Source: Panagrolaimus kolymaensis
Taxonomy: Eukaryota; Nematoda; Chromadorea; Rhabditida; Panagrolaimidae
Direction of reading: 5' to 3'
Length of the DNA stretch: 64,000 bases
NCBI GenBank assembly: GCA_028622995.1
Contig: JAJQJQ010000004.1
Location: 8,742,001-8,806,000 of the forward strand
Shown: positions 29,001-41,600 of the stretch, piece by piece
How the letters are laid out: the number at the start of each line of letters is the position of its first letter
Numbering within the stretch: position 1 is the stretch's first letter
Notes under the pieces: generated by a model
Databases searched by the model: none
The model's input: only the letters and a program-made list of their open reading frames with translations
Told to the model about the DNA's origin: nothing
Translations under genes and position numbers: made by a program

Positions 29001-32000
29001 AAATGATTAATTTTTAACTTGATTAATATCAGTGAAATATCTTGAATTTCGTAAGTAAAAATTCACAAAAATGAAAAAAAATGTCAACAATTTTTCTCTT
29101 GCTTTTTAAAAATTTGCGGTAAAATAATTGGGCTCTTAGGGGCATATTCACGACCTTTGATTAAAAGGAAAGATGCTTTCTCTTTTGAAACCGCCTTAAT
29201 TTCTTTATTTTTTGATAATCATCCAAAACCAAATGTCCCATCATTTTCACCTTTACATTAACAAAAAAACCTTTGCAATGTCAAATGTTGGGGAAAAACA
29301 TGATTTAATTCTTGCTTTCATTATTATTTTTTACTGCAATATTGCAAATATTTTCTCATCATTATTTAAAACAAAAATTACCAATAAAAATATTAAAGAA
29401 TATTCGATATAACAAAAAAAATGTTGTAAAATTGAAGCAAAAAAAGCTTCAAGTTTCCGTGTCTTTTGGCGAAGTACGCCAGGATGAAAAAGGATGAAAC
29501 AGGATTGAAAAGGATAAAAATGACTTCATTTCATTCACCGACATTGTATGTGTTTATTTAAAAATCCTCTCACCCTTTTTCACATTCAAAAACTTAATAT
29601 TTTTACTATTCTCCCTCACAGAAAAGTTTCTGATTTAAAAAGACGTTTTTTCTCTTTTAAATTCTAAAAATTTTTTCATAGTAAGAATCCAATCGAATAA
29701 TTCAAAATGACTCAAAATTTAGAATTTATTCCCAGAGTAAAATTTTTTGACAAAAAATGTTTAAAAGAAGAGAAACCCGCATCTGACCCAAAATGGTGAG
29801 GCAAAAATCCAAAACAAACAATATGTCATTTGTGAGATTTTTTTGACGATGTTTTCCAAAGTCAAGCGTTTTATTCAAAATACCATATGTAAGCTTTTTA
29901 AAAAGAAGCCCTATTTCGGCCAAGTTGCAAAACTTTGTTTATTTGGGCATCTTATATTCATTACAAATAACTTAATTCTGAAATAATTATAGCTAACACC
30001 GATTTTTTACAACATTTTGTTTTATTTTTTGATAACTATGACATCTATTCTGAATGGGGAATTTACAAATATTAAAGAGGATTTTTTAAAGGTTTTAATA
30101 GTTCTAATTATATTAATAATTAAGTGTTTTATTTTTCAAGAGTATTTTGAGCTTTTGCTAGTTCCTAAAAATAAAAATAAAATTTCTAATATTTTAGCAA
30201 AATCCTCCTACTTCTTAATTTGAATTTCGGTTCATATGTAAGTACTTTGCTTCTATGCTGACTCTTTGTTTTCGCTTTGCAATCAAAAAATCGACAAAAA
30301 GCAAAGAAATTAAAAAATATGTTCACATGAAAGAGTTTTATTTTGTTTGTGAATCTCTTTTGATAAAATAACTTTGGTTATTTTATATTATTAAAATGAA
30401 ATGATTAAAAATTAAGGATTACTTTAAGGCGCTCTAAAGAATTTGGAAATCAGTGGAAGGAATGATACAATATTATCAAAATTTGGGTTAAAAAAATGTT
30501 TTCACTAAGAACATTGGTTAACATGCATTTATCATTTTATGAGACATTTAGTAAGTCGCTATGATAAGTAATAACACTTACGATAATAAAAATTAGTTAT
30601 ATAAGCGTTAACAATATCTTACTTGATAGCTGAAAGCAAAATTTATATTGAGCGAACATTTTCTTGCTTTATGGTGTATTGACCCATGTAAATACAGTTA
30701 ATTTTGCGAACTGGCTATGTTTAAAATTCCTGATTTGTTTTTTTTCTCCGCAAAGACTATTGTATTTGTAAATAAATTATTTTATGACTATAGTCTTTTA
30801 ATTGGTAAAAATTCACCTAATTATAATTTTGCAACCTAATAGCTTCCAAAATGTTCAGCAAAAAAACATGAATTAATATTTAGCCTACTTTCTTACTTTT
30901 TTGATCCTCTTCTTTTTTCCTTTTTCTTCTTTTTTTTCTCTTTTTCTCCCCTTATTTTCTCACTTTTTTATTTTTTTTTTTCACCAATTTTGCGCTACAT
31001 AACCCAAAATCATTGCGCAACATGCTACATAAAAGACGATAATCGTCTGGAATCGTCTGGGTTGCCCATGTATGCTTGCTATGATATTCCACAAAAAAAA
31101 TAAATTAAATATTTAGTGGCGAAGAATTAATATTTGGGACTAATTTCTTTTATAAAACTTTAAAAAAAAATAAAGATAAAAATATTCAAAGAAAGAAAAA
31201 ATTCGCAAAAAACCGTCTTAAGTGATCAATGTTGAAAACAGCCAAACAGCCAGCCGCGAAAAATAAAAAAAAGCTTCCATCAATAAAATGTGAAGAAATG
31301 AAGAAAAGAAAGAATAACATCAAAAAAGGGCATTTCGGCTGCTAAAATCTTTTTTTCATTTTTTTAATACCATATGTTTGTTCGTGCGATAGCTGTCCTT
31401 TAAAAGCTTGGTTGAAGGAAATAAAAAATAAAGAAACAACAAACAAACAACATAAAATAACGAAATCACCAGATGTGTTTCTTGTTTTACATTTTTTTGT
31501 TTTGGTAAATATTTTTTGCGCACAATATAGCTTCTCTGTATCGACATTTGGCAAGTTTATGCAAAAAAAAAACAAAAAGGTTTTTGTAGAATGAAAAAAT
31601 CGATTATTTTTTGTTTATAAATAAAAGCAAATTTCTACCTAATAATTTTTCAAAAATTTCTCGGATAAAAATTAGTGAACTTTTTAACTTTTTTTATTCA
31701 ACTTTTTCACGTCGCTATTAAATTTTTTAACTTTTTTATTATTTTGTTCGCGCGTGTGTTGAATAAGTGCTCTGTATCCCTATTAAAATTTACATACTTA
31801 AATCATTTGAAAATATTAAGAAATAACATTTGAGTTTACTAATTTTCCAAGCTCAACTTTTTCTTAATTTGTAAAATACATGCTTTATTGTAGCTATTAG
31901 TTAATTTAGAATTAAATAAGTTATTCAAATTAAATAATTTTAACAAAAACAAAACAAAAAAAAATGTTTCAAATATTTAAAAACTGAGAGATTGTTTAAT

Positions 32001-33376
32001 AAAAAAAGAAGAAATGGCCGGCATTGACGGGGTTTTAGTAAACCCCAAAAAAATGAATGTACTTCACAGACAAAAAAAGAGAAAATAATAGGAATCATTT
32101 GCTTTTTCCTTCCTCGATATTAAAATGCAATGGTGAATTATTTTAACAATAGCACCTTTAAAAGCTGTGCATTTTGATTTAAAAGAATTTATTGGTTTTA
32201 AATTTGAAAAAAGAGATATTGAAAAAGCATTGTATGAAAGGAATTATTTTTTTGTAATATTTTTTATACTTCAAAAAAATTGTGGTTAAATTAACATTTT
32301 TATCCAATTTTTTAATGTATTTTTAACCATTATATTCAATCCACTTTTTTATTATTCATTTCAAAGTTTAACAATTTTTAATTCATTTTTTATTTGTTGC
32401 TTCTTTTCTTTACAACAAAAAAGAAGAAAACTCTGATTAAGGGGATACAGCTAAATTCTAAAAAATCCATTTATCAAAAAAGTTTTGTATTGTTTTTTCA
32501 ATAAAAAAAACTTTTCAGTTTAAAAAGAAAAATAAATTATTCAAATAAAAAAATAAGAAAAAAAGAATATCTTTTTTTCGCAAGCAAAAAAATCATCTCA
32601 TTGGCGAAAAAATTGGTTTCTATCTTTATTACCAAAAATAATGGGCGTGAATTTTTTTTCGAAGCTCTCTATCATTGCAAAAATAAAAAGAGTTTGAAAA
32701 AAAAATCTTTTTACTTTCTTAATTAAAATTTTTTTTTCTCGTTGTTTCAGAATTTATGCTTTGGCTAAAAAAAGAATGCGCCTTTTTAAAAAAATAAAAG
32801 TAACTTTTAGGGACACCGCTGGACATGAAAGATTTCATTCTCTCACGACTTCATATTATCGAGGAGCTCATGGAGTTATGTTTGTTTATAGCATCGATCA
32901 ACAAAATTCATTTGAAAATATTATTAAATGGTTAAGAAATTTTGAAGATGTAAGCTTTTTAACTTTTATATTTTCCACTCCCAAAATTTGTCTCAAAAAG
33001 AAAATTATTATTTGAGCTCTCGAGGCGAAGACAAAATTTTTGGTGGTTTTAGAGCCAAAATAAAATTAATTTTTTTTAGCGATCTGACGCAACAGTCGTA
33101 AAAATTTTGATTGGAAATAAATGTGATTTGGAAGACACCCGTGTAATCACAGAAGAGCAGGGAGAAAAAATGGCCGCATATTTTAATATGGAATTCTTTG
33201 AAACTTCTGCTAAATTAAGTATAAATGTGGATCAAGCATTTTTTGAAATGGCAAAATTAATTATGGAATCTTTACCCGAGAAAAATGAAGTTCAAACTGA
33301 AAGCGTTGATGTTGAAAATTATGACAATGAAAATGAAAGAAGATGGGGAAAAAATTGTTGTAATTATGGAAAATAA
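26093..33376 (+). CDS. Rab8/Rab10-like small GTPase, 3 exons, 207 aa
   Basis: Exons 26093-26280, 32811-32949 and 33080-33376 join in frame. The protein should regulate membrane traffic (exocytosis, basolateral recycling) through GTP-dependent effector binding. P-loop GDSSVGKT, switch [12 protein letters not shown] (the Rab8/10/13 signature), switch II DTAGHE, base-recognition GNKCDLED and ETSAK are all present. The switch II glutamine needed for GTP hydrolysis (normally DTAGQE) is histidine. The C-terminus ends NCCNYGK: two cysteines for prenylation followed by four extra residues, longer than usual Rab endings. Intron 1 is 6.5 kb, about 100 times the local norm, and contains a 1.58-kb inverted-repeat element. 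Start chosen at MARKQYD because it gives a standard Rab N-terminus. Confidence 0.92.
27964..29546. mobile_element. Long-TIR element, 1583 bp, in Rab intron 1
   Basis: Two arms of 417 bp, 27964-28380 and 29130-29546, are near-perfect inverted copies (I saw one mismatch, CGTTTG against CCTTTG). They are separated by 749 bp of non-coding spacer. The ends read CAATGTCGG...CCGACATTG with TA on both sides, as expected for the Tc1/mariner superfamily, where long TIRs also occur. No transposase. Near-identity of the arms suggests recent mobility or arm homogenisation. ORFs in the arms are mirror images of each other and not genes. Confidence 0.9.
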
Positions 33377-36341
33377 AAAATATATAAACTTTTTTTGAAT
33401 TTTAAAGTTTTGTTTTTTTATACTAAATATATATTTATTTTCTTTGTGCCAAATTTGAATAAAAATGTATTTCTAAACTGTTAAAAAATTCTTCGATTTT
33501 CTGTTGAAAAATAAATAATTTAGAAAACTTTAGTCGTGGCATCTCGATTTAAAAAATAATTATTATTAAATATAATTAAAAAAAACAAAGGATTTTGTTT
33601 GTAAAAAAAAAGCAGACAATTTTTTTTCTTATTAAAAATTTTGTTTGGTGCTAAAGGTCCATTATTTTAATTTCTCAAGTTTTATGAAACTTTCGTTGTT
33701 ATCATGCCATTTTTTTGTGTTGCATCCACAATGACCATTCTAAATCAATAAAAGATACGATCTTTGATATTGAAGTGCTTAATAATTCTAATAAATACAT
33801 ATATGAAGAATAACTAAAAAAATATATGCTTTTAAAGCAGCTAGCTAGCTTATTTTTATTTCTAATTCTAATAAACGAAAGCAAAAACAAAAAGTTTTTT
33901 AAATATTCAAAGACAAATGGAGCCAAAAAAAAAAAAACTGCCACTAAAAAATTGATCAATTTTGTCAAAAGAAAATTTTATTTTCTATTTTTTTGCATCT
34001 TTTTTCGATGCCAATAAAGCCAAAATTTGTTGAGAAAGCAACCTTTAAAAGCGGATGGGTGTACGAATATTAGTCATCTCATAAAAAAGTCTTCGATTTT
34101 TCAAAAGCGGCAACAACACTTTTTTATTTTCTTTCTTTTTTGCGCAACGATAATGTTTTAGATATTATTTTTGTTTCAAATGGCCGAAGAAAATACGGAT
34201 TTTTTTCGTATTTTTTTAACACTTTTCTTTTTTGAATATTTTATTTCAACAGCATTAATTTCTTTGTTTTGTTTTATGATTCATGTTTCAAACAATTTTT
34301 AGAAGGATTTAGAAAAAAATAAATAGATTTAAAATAAAATTATGCCTCAAATGATTCGGTAAAAAGTTAAGAACAAAAAAGTTCCAAAAATTACTAAATA
34401 TATTGGTTAAACGCAAATTAAAAAAAAAAATTGAAGCCTTTTAAAATTTAAATGAAATATTCAAAAAAAAAGAGAGATAAAAATTGAGATAGATTCAACA
34501 AAAACAGAGGAGATGTTCTTTTCAAAATCTTTTTTCTTTGGCGTCCATACAGAAAAAAGTTGTCGGAAAAGCAACCTTTTCATGGCGGATGGATGTACGT
34601 ATGTTTATTATTCATTCCTTGAAAATGTCTGCGCATTTTTTCGACGCTAACATTAAAGAAACCTTTTACTATTCTCCTTTTTTTGTTTGGAAAATAATGG
34701 TTTGCTTTTAGTTTTAAAATAGCAGAGAAAAAAACGATAACATTTTTTAAAATTAATTTTTTTCTTTTTTGAATATTTTTTTAAATAAGTTTTTTTGTTC
34801 TTTTGTTTTCCATAGTATTAAAAAGTGGTTATTTAAGTTTAAAATAGAAAATAAATAAAAAATTAACTAATTAATGAAACATTAATTATTTAAAAATAAA
34901 AGGGTGCTTTGTTCTGCAAAATTATTGCAAACGAATAATTGTTGCATCTCATCGATAAATGATTTAATGGAAAAAAAGCCAGTCATCATGAATTCCATAA
35001 AAAATTAATAAATGACAGATTTTAGTTTAATAATTTTTTTCAGCCAACGCAGCGAAGATTTTTTGTAGAGTAAAAAAATGTTTTTAAATTTAAAACAAAA
35101 CAATAATCTAAATTTTTTTATTATTTCTGCTTGAAAGTTATCAAAGTTGTTTTATAGCAAAATTTTTTTTCATGTGGAATAATAAAATCTTTTTTAATAA
35201 CAAAATTGTCCATAATTTTTCGGCCCACCGCATTGAATTCTTTAAATTTTTTTTTCATCATTTTTTCAAAAAACTATTTTGTTTTGACTTACTATAAAAA
35301 CATTTTCTTTTCTTACTCATGGGATGAAATATTTTTTTAAGTTAAAAACAAAAAACAATCATCTTGCATGTATTTACTTTTCAAAAAAAAAATACAAAAG
35401 CAAAAAAAATAGCTTTAAAAAATTCAAAATCAAAACCAAAAAATAAAGAAAGACAACAGCGCAACAAAAAAAATAATTTCCTGCACTTTTCTTATTCCAT
35501 TTTTTATAAAACCTTTTTCCTTGTTGTCTATTTTTTTCTTCTTCTTTCTTTGAGCGATGCAACCAAAGCCAAAGGTTGATAGACCTTTTCGACGGTGGCG
35601 CCAAGCCGTATCATTCATTTCTCAATTGAAACAATATGCTTTTATTTTTTTCTGGGAAAATAAAAACATTTTTTCTATGTTTTTTTCGTAAAGTTTTGTT
35701 TGCGCTTTTTTGTGCATATTTTTTTTGAATATTTTTAAAAAAAAAATTTCTTTGATTTTTGTAACTTTTATTTAAAACTATTTTTTTTATCATTGTTAAC
35801 AAAGAAAATAAGTCTAAAAATTTAAAATAATTAATTTAGAAGTTCAATAAACTCATGACATGGAAGTTGCGAAAACTGCTGCCATACCACCCACCTAAAT
35901 AGAATAATCAAATCAATTGAGTTGCCTGAACTTTTAAAGAAAATTTAAAATATGCACAAAATTTTACAAAAATAAAGATATTGGGAAATTTTGACTCCAA
36001 CAAGAAAATATAAATTAATAAAAAAAACTTCTTTTTTTCCATTCTGTAAAGAGTCTTATTTCCCTGTTTTCCTTTGCAATTTTGTAAAAATAATAAAAGA
36101 TTTAACAAACAATTAAATATATCAAAAATATTAAAAGGTCAACAAGGCAAAGCATGAATTTCTTCCTTCCTTTTTATTTACATTTTCTTTTTCATTAATG
36201 GATCTTTTTCTTTTTATTATTTTTCATGTGTTTACATTTTTTATTATAACTTTTTTTTTCTGATATCGAACCATCAAATTTTTTTGCTTCAATTTTTTGA
36301 TTTTTGTGTAACATTTTTTTAAAAAATTTATTTTAATAATA
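33377..36341. other. Intergenic, 3 kb
   Basis: A/T-rich with no supported gene. AAAGCAACCTTT plus GGCGGATGG/GCGGATGGGTG occurs twice (about 34038-34065 and 34570-34597), a weak dispersed repeat. All ORFs are lysine/phenylalanine-rich low-complexity frames. Confidence 0.4.
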
Positions 36342-37190
36342 ATGAAAAAAACAGTGGTTGGTAAAATTGCATATTTTTTTGTTATGTGTATTTCATTTAC
36401 GTTTTCATTCACAGCTTTCCTGCTTCCACGTAAGTCAACATTAATTTTTTTTTAAAGTTTTTGAATATCAAAAAAGTTTTTGTTATTTTTTTTAGGTTGG
36501 AGCAAAGCTTTGTACGTCAAAGATCAGCCATCTTATCGAAATTTAAGTGATGAAAGAAATTCTAAAAGTCAGTGTTTAAAAATTTATTTTTTTCATAAAA
36601 ATACTTGAAATTAATTTTTTTTGCTTATCAAAAACCATTCTTTTTTTAAACTTTCTCGAAACGGAAACTCTGATTTACAAAACTTTTAGGTTAAAAAATA
36701 TTGAGACTAAAGTTTTAATTCAAATTTTTCGTGCTTTTTTGTTTTCTAATTTTTTTGTTTAATATTTTTAGGTGACTCAATTTACACCAACCTTTTGGAT
36801 ACCCAAATCCAACGTGGCTTTGATAATGCCATTTATTTTTATTGCGTAACTGCCGCTTCCGTGTTTTTAACTTTTTTTGCAATTTTAAATTTTCTTTGTT
36901 TTGGATTAGAAGAAATTCGGCCCATTCAACGATATTTGGCTTTGCGACGAAGTTCAGTTTTAACTTGTTTGGTTTTTTCTTTGCAACTTGATGTCGTCGT
37001 TCATTTACCTTTCAAAGTTATTGGCGGAACTAGCGTTCTTCGAGAATCTTATTATTTATTTATTGCCGCGGATATTTTTGCATTTCTTGGAATCTTTATT
37101 GGGTTTTTCACTTCTCAATGGCTATACAATAAATTGGAGAGAAAATTGGATGAACGATATAATTCATGCTCGATTTTAATTCCATATTAA
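36342..37190 (+). CDS. Four-pass membrane protein (claudin/PMP22-like topology), 3 exons, 192 aa
   Basis: Exons 36342-36429, 36496-36567 and 36772-37190 join in frame. The predicted protein has a first helix right at the N-terminus (KIAYFFVMCISFTFSFTAFLL) and an extracellular loop of about 50 residues starting RWSKALYVKD. Three more helices follow (AASVFLTFFAILNFLC, SVLTCLVFSLQLDVVVHL and LFIAADIFAFLGIFIGFF) and a short charged tail. Topology and the tryptophan after helix 1 recall claudin-like tetraspan proteins, but the canonical W-GLW-C-C signature is absent, so the family is not assigned. The small second exon has a GTCAGT donor, a little weaker than its neighbours. Confidence 0.75.
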
Positions 37191-37303
37191 TTTATTCTGT
37201 TAATCCATATTCTTTTTTCTCGATTTTATTCGATAAATGTTTTTTTCTATATATTTTTTTTCGAAGACAAATGAAATACATTTAAATATATAATGCGTTT
37301 CAT

Positions 37304-37385
37304 GGCGAGATGGCCGAGCGGTCTAAGGCGCTGGTTTAAGGCACCAGTCTCTTCGGAGGCGTGGGTTCGAATCCCACTCTCGTCA
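37304..37385 (+). tRNA. tRNA-Leu (anticodon AAG)
   Basis: 82 nt with the long variable arm of a class II tRNA. Acceptor GGCGAGA/TCTCGTC with discriminator A, A box TGGCCGAGCGG, anticodon stem CTGGT/ACCAG with loop TTAAGGC (AAG), variable arm TCTCTTCGGAGGC, B box GGTTCGAATCC. No intron. Confidence 0.97.
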
Positions 37386-38608
37386 GATAAAAATATTTTT
37401 TTCTATTTTCTTCATGAACGAAATAAAGTTTATTTAAAATAAAAATATAAACTTCTCATGAGATCTCAAAAAATTTTTCTAACAAAAATTTTGTTAACAC
37501 ATTAGTTATCCCTCAAAAAATAATTCATTACAAAACACAGCTGAAATTTATTTATAAACTTTTTAAAAATTATAATAAAACGATAAAAAGTAATAATTTT
37601 TTTTCTTTTTAATTTTTTGTCTTCATTAGTTTGGTAGTTCTCAGCGAAATTAAATTCCTATGTAGCTTGAGTTCTTTAAGAAAGCAACTATTTTTTGAAG
37701 CATGTTTGGTTTTTTATTTATAAATGTTTGATTCATCCAAAATTTATGCATTTAAAAATTGCCAAAAATAAATTTATTTATTTTTATTACTAATATTATT
37801 TAATTTAAAAATTGTAAAAAAAAAGTAAAATAAAAAATTCAAATAAAAAATATTAAAGCAAAAAAATGCATTTCTGCGTTTTATCACCAATAAAAAAAGT
37901 TGTGGAAAATAAAAGAATGAGAAATGTCACTTTTTTCTTAAGCTATAGCCTTCCCATTGCTATCCCACTCCTTTACAATTTTTTTAGCCGATGTTATTGT
38001 TTCGGCGCAAAAAAAGAGACAAAATAAAAAACAAGAAAAGAAAGAAGAAGAAAAGCTGACAGGTACATTAAAGACAATTTTTCGGAATTTCTTCTTTTTT
38101 TTCCCGATTTACTAACACTCTTTGTTTTTTTCCTTCCACCGGAGATAAGAAATTCTGGAAAAAAATAGTAAACAATATAGGTTTTTTTTTCGTTTCAAAA
38201 ACATAAAAAATAATATCCACTGAAATAATTTTCTTTGACATTCTTTTTTTTTTGCTTCATATTTACCTTTGTTACATTGGCCCTTGTTGTTGTTCAATTC
38301 ACAAATTGTTTCACAACCCTTAAATTTATGAATAATCTTTTCAATATTAATCTGAATGGGCTTTTGGGATAGCAAAAACTAAAAAAATAAAAAATAAAAA
38401 TATGTTAACATTCTCTTTCTTTCCACTTGGCCTCCTCGAATGGTGGAGAAGCTTCACCTTTATTTACCATTTATTCCTTTTCCTCCAAATAAATTTTAAA
38501 TCCAAACAAAAAAAATACGGAAATAAAAATTTCTTTTATTTATTGAATTGTATTTAAACGCTAAAAATTATTTACAAAGAAAAATAAAGAAAGTTTAAAA
38601 AATTCATT
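37386..38608. other. Intergenic
   Basis: A/T-rich DNA without a supported gene. An 87-aa minus-strand ORF at 38112-38375 is low-complexity. The CAGTTT motif that fills the next 25 kb is absent here. Confidence 0.4.
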
Positions 38609-41600
38609 TTAGTTTTCATCAAAATTCAATACTTTTTTCTCGGGATCAATGGTGCTTAGCCCACTGGGCCAATCAAAACAAAAATCTTCAGCAAGGCTAT
38701 CCCAAAAATTGATTCGTTCAGGCCAAAGATTTTCGTGAATTGTAAGTTCTTTATCGATTTGAAGGTATGGAATTTTTTCGGCTGTTACATGAGGAATTTT
38801 AATGTCAGTCGTTTCAGCTTTCCTAAAAAATATTAGTTTTTTTTAAATCGAAAAAATATGATTCAGTTTTAGAATCAATCAAAAAAATTTGTGTAGATAT
38901 TTTTAATGTTTCAAAAATAGAAAGAAATGATAAAATCAGAATACAGTTTTTTTTTATCATAAAAAGGTAGCAGCATGGCTAAAAGTTTTCTAAAGAAAAA
39001 ATGAGAAAGCTTGTGACAGTTTTTAATTGAAAAAAAGAAGAAAAAAATCATTCAGTTTTTTTTATTTTTTTATCAAAGTTTTAAAAGCCCAAATTTTTTT
39101 TTGCAATAACAGTATTTTTGGATAAAATAATAAGATTAAACCTGTTCGCAGTTCTAAAAATAAAGAAAAATCTTTAATATTAAAGATATAAAAATTGATC
39201 AAAAAGAAAGATGCTATGGCTTTATTCTATCCAGTTTTTTTTATATTCATATAATAAATATGAAAAAAAATTTTTGACTTCTATTATCTAGTCTTATGAA
39301 AAACAGTTTTTACTTTTGAGGATTTTTTTAAAAATATTCTTCAAAAAAAATTATTTCCCGTATTTTTTTAAATTTTATACGAAATAAGCTCAGCTTAATA
39401 AAAAAGAGAGTTTTCTTTGAATTCCCAAAAGACAAAGATACGCAGTTTAAAAGTTTTAAAAAAATGCAGCGATAAAATCAAAGTGCTTCAAAATCGAAGA
39501 AAAAACCGCACCAATAACTAAAAATGACACAGTTTATATTACTTTTTCAAAACTAAAAAATGCTAATTTGAGAAATTCGATATTAAGTTTTTATCATATG
39601 TCAATGAAGAACAGTTTTTGTTTTCAAAAAAAAATTTCCAAAAAATTTTTCAACTCAGTTTTATTTAATACATTACTTTTATGATGTCCCAAATGAATCT
39701 AAAGACATCGTAGTTTTTCAAAAAAACTAAAGCTTATTTTTCGAAATCTTACTTTTATGAATACAGTTTTATTTATTTAATTTTTAAATACATCTTTCAA
39801 ATAATCACCACGATTATTCGCTCTTATCAGTTAATAACTTAATATGAAACATTTTTTTTTTGCCGACAGTTGTTTTGGAAATAGCCTTTTAATTTTGTTC
39901 CTTTCCTCGTGTCACAGTTTTTAAACCAACCAAAATATTTTTTTTGATAAAGCCTATTTTTCCATAGCTAAAAAAAACTAAAAGAATGAAGAGAGATGAC
40001 ACAGTTAATTAATTTTTGTAAGGAAAAAAAATTCCAGCAATACAGTTATTTTTTGATTTTTATGTCCTTATTTTTACAGTTTACTCCTTTCCTAAAAACA
40101 ACAACAGAAGACTTGAACAGTTTAATTTTAAATTTTTAATTACCTATCATAATTTTTGCTGACAGTTTATTTATTTTTAAATTCTTATAAAATATCAAAA
40201 CCTACCCATCTTTAGCAAAATTCAAAAACAATTCAGCAAAAGCTTTTTGAACTTTGCTTTCGTCTTCTTTTTCATCATTCATTTCAATTTGGGGTTTTCC
40301 AACCGGGGCATCAAAAAAATTCGGGAGTTCATCAGCATGAGCGACGCCATCAAAATATTTACTTTTATATTTTTGATTTACGAAAGTATAAAGATAAAAA
40401 TAGACTTTCTGCCCTGCTGCCGCTCGAGATTTAGCTTCTCGAAGAGCGGGAATATTAAAATTTACATCCGAAATTAATTGGGTTAACATTGCCAAATATC
40501 GATGATGAGAAACTTTGACATTGGATTCATAAAAATTTATGATACTATCTGCATAATCTTTCGCTGCTGCAGTACCAAAGATTCGTTTATCAGCTAATTT
40601 GTTGGTGACATATTCAGAAAATCGGGCTTTATCCACATTGATAACATCATCGGGATGAATCCAAATATATTTTCCAGAAGTGGTTAATTTTCCAAATGGG
40701 TTCACAGCTGAAAAAGTTTTTTTTCATAATTACCAAAGTAAAGTTTAAAGAAAAAAGTAACTATCAACAACAACAACAAAAAAACATTTGTATAATATTA
40801 TCAAAAAAACAGTTTTAATTTTCCTATGATTTGCTTTAATTGTTTTTATATTAAAGATTCAATAAAACTCGTCGCAGTTTATTCATAAAACAATTGAATT
40901 ATGTGAAATAGAAATCAGTTTTTAGCTAAAAAAATTTCCATGATTCTGCAAATTACCGCAGTTAAAGCATTAAAGAATTGTTCTTTTTTATTTGTATGCA
41001 GTTTTTGTTAATTAACGAAGAAAAAACCAAATTTCATTGCAGTTTTTATTTTGCATTTTTTGGAGGTGTTGTGTCAGAAAATGAGTCACCGACAAACACA
41101 ATAAAAAATTATTTAACAGTTTAATTATTTTTTCTCCTGGATTTCAAAAAAAGAAAAAGCTTTTACTGCACAAAATATTTTTAAAAAATTTATAAAATAT
41201 GGATTTTTAAAAATCGATTTGTAAGTTCGAATGGTAAATTTTATTTGCCTTAACCTCAATCCAGTTAATTATTATCTAAAAATCGGAAAAAAACAGTTTA
41301 ATTTTTTGTTTTTGATAAGAAAGCTTTTTCAATTTTTTATAGTTCTCTTTTGTACCGAAGTAAACATACAGGGACAGTTTTTTCTATTATTTTTTGGCTG
41401 AATTTTTTTATAGGTTAAAATTGTTTAAAAACATAGAAAACACCAAGCTGCAGTTTAAAAAAATAAATTTAAAAAATTTACTTAAATTTTGTTTAAATAA
41501 ATATATGCTTATTGTGATACAGTTTTCTTAAGAACAATCAAAAATTTTTTTGCATAACTCTGGCTTAAAAATTTCTATCCAGTTTAAAAATCTATGAGAA

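Noticed and set aside
28013..29497. Paired 61- and 66-aa ORFs near 28.1 and 29.3 kb
   Set aside because: They are mirror copies within the two arms of an inverted-repeat element, with no gene evidence.
38112..38375. 87-aa minus-strand ORF downstream of esterase gene 4
   Set aside because: Low-complexity Lys/Phe-rich frame. No homologue recognised and no splice context.
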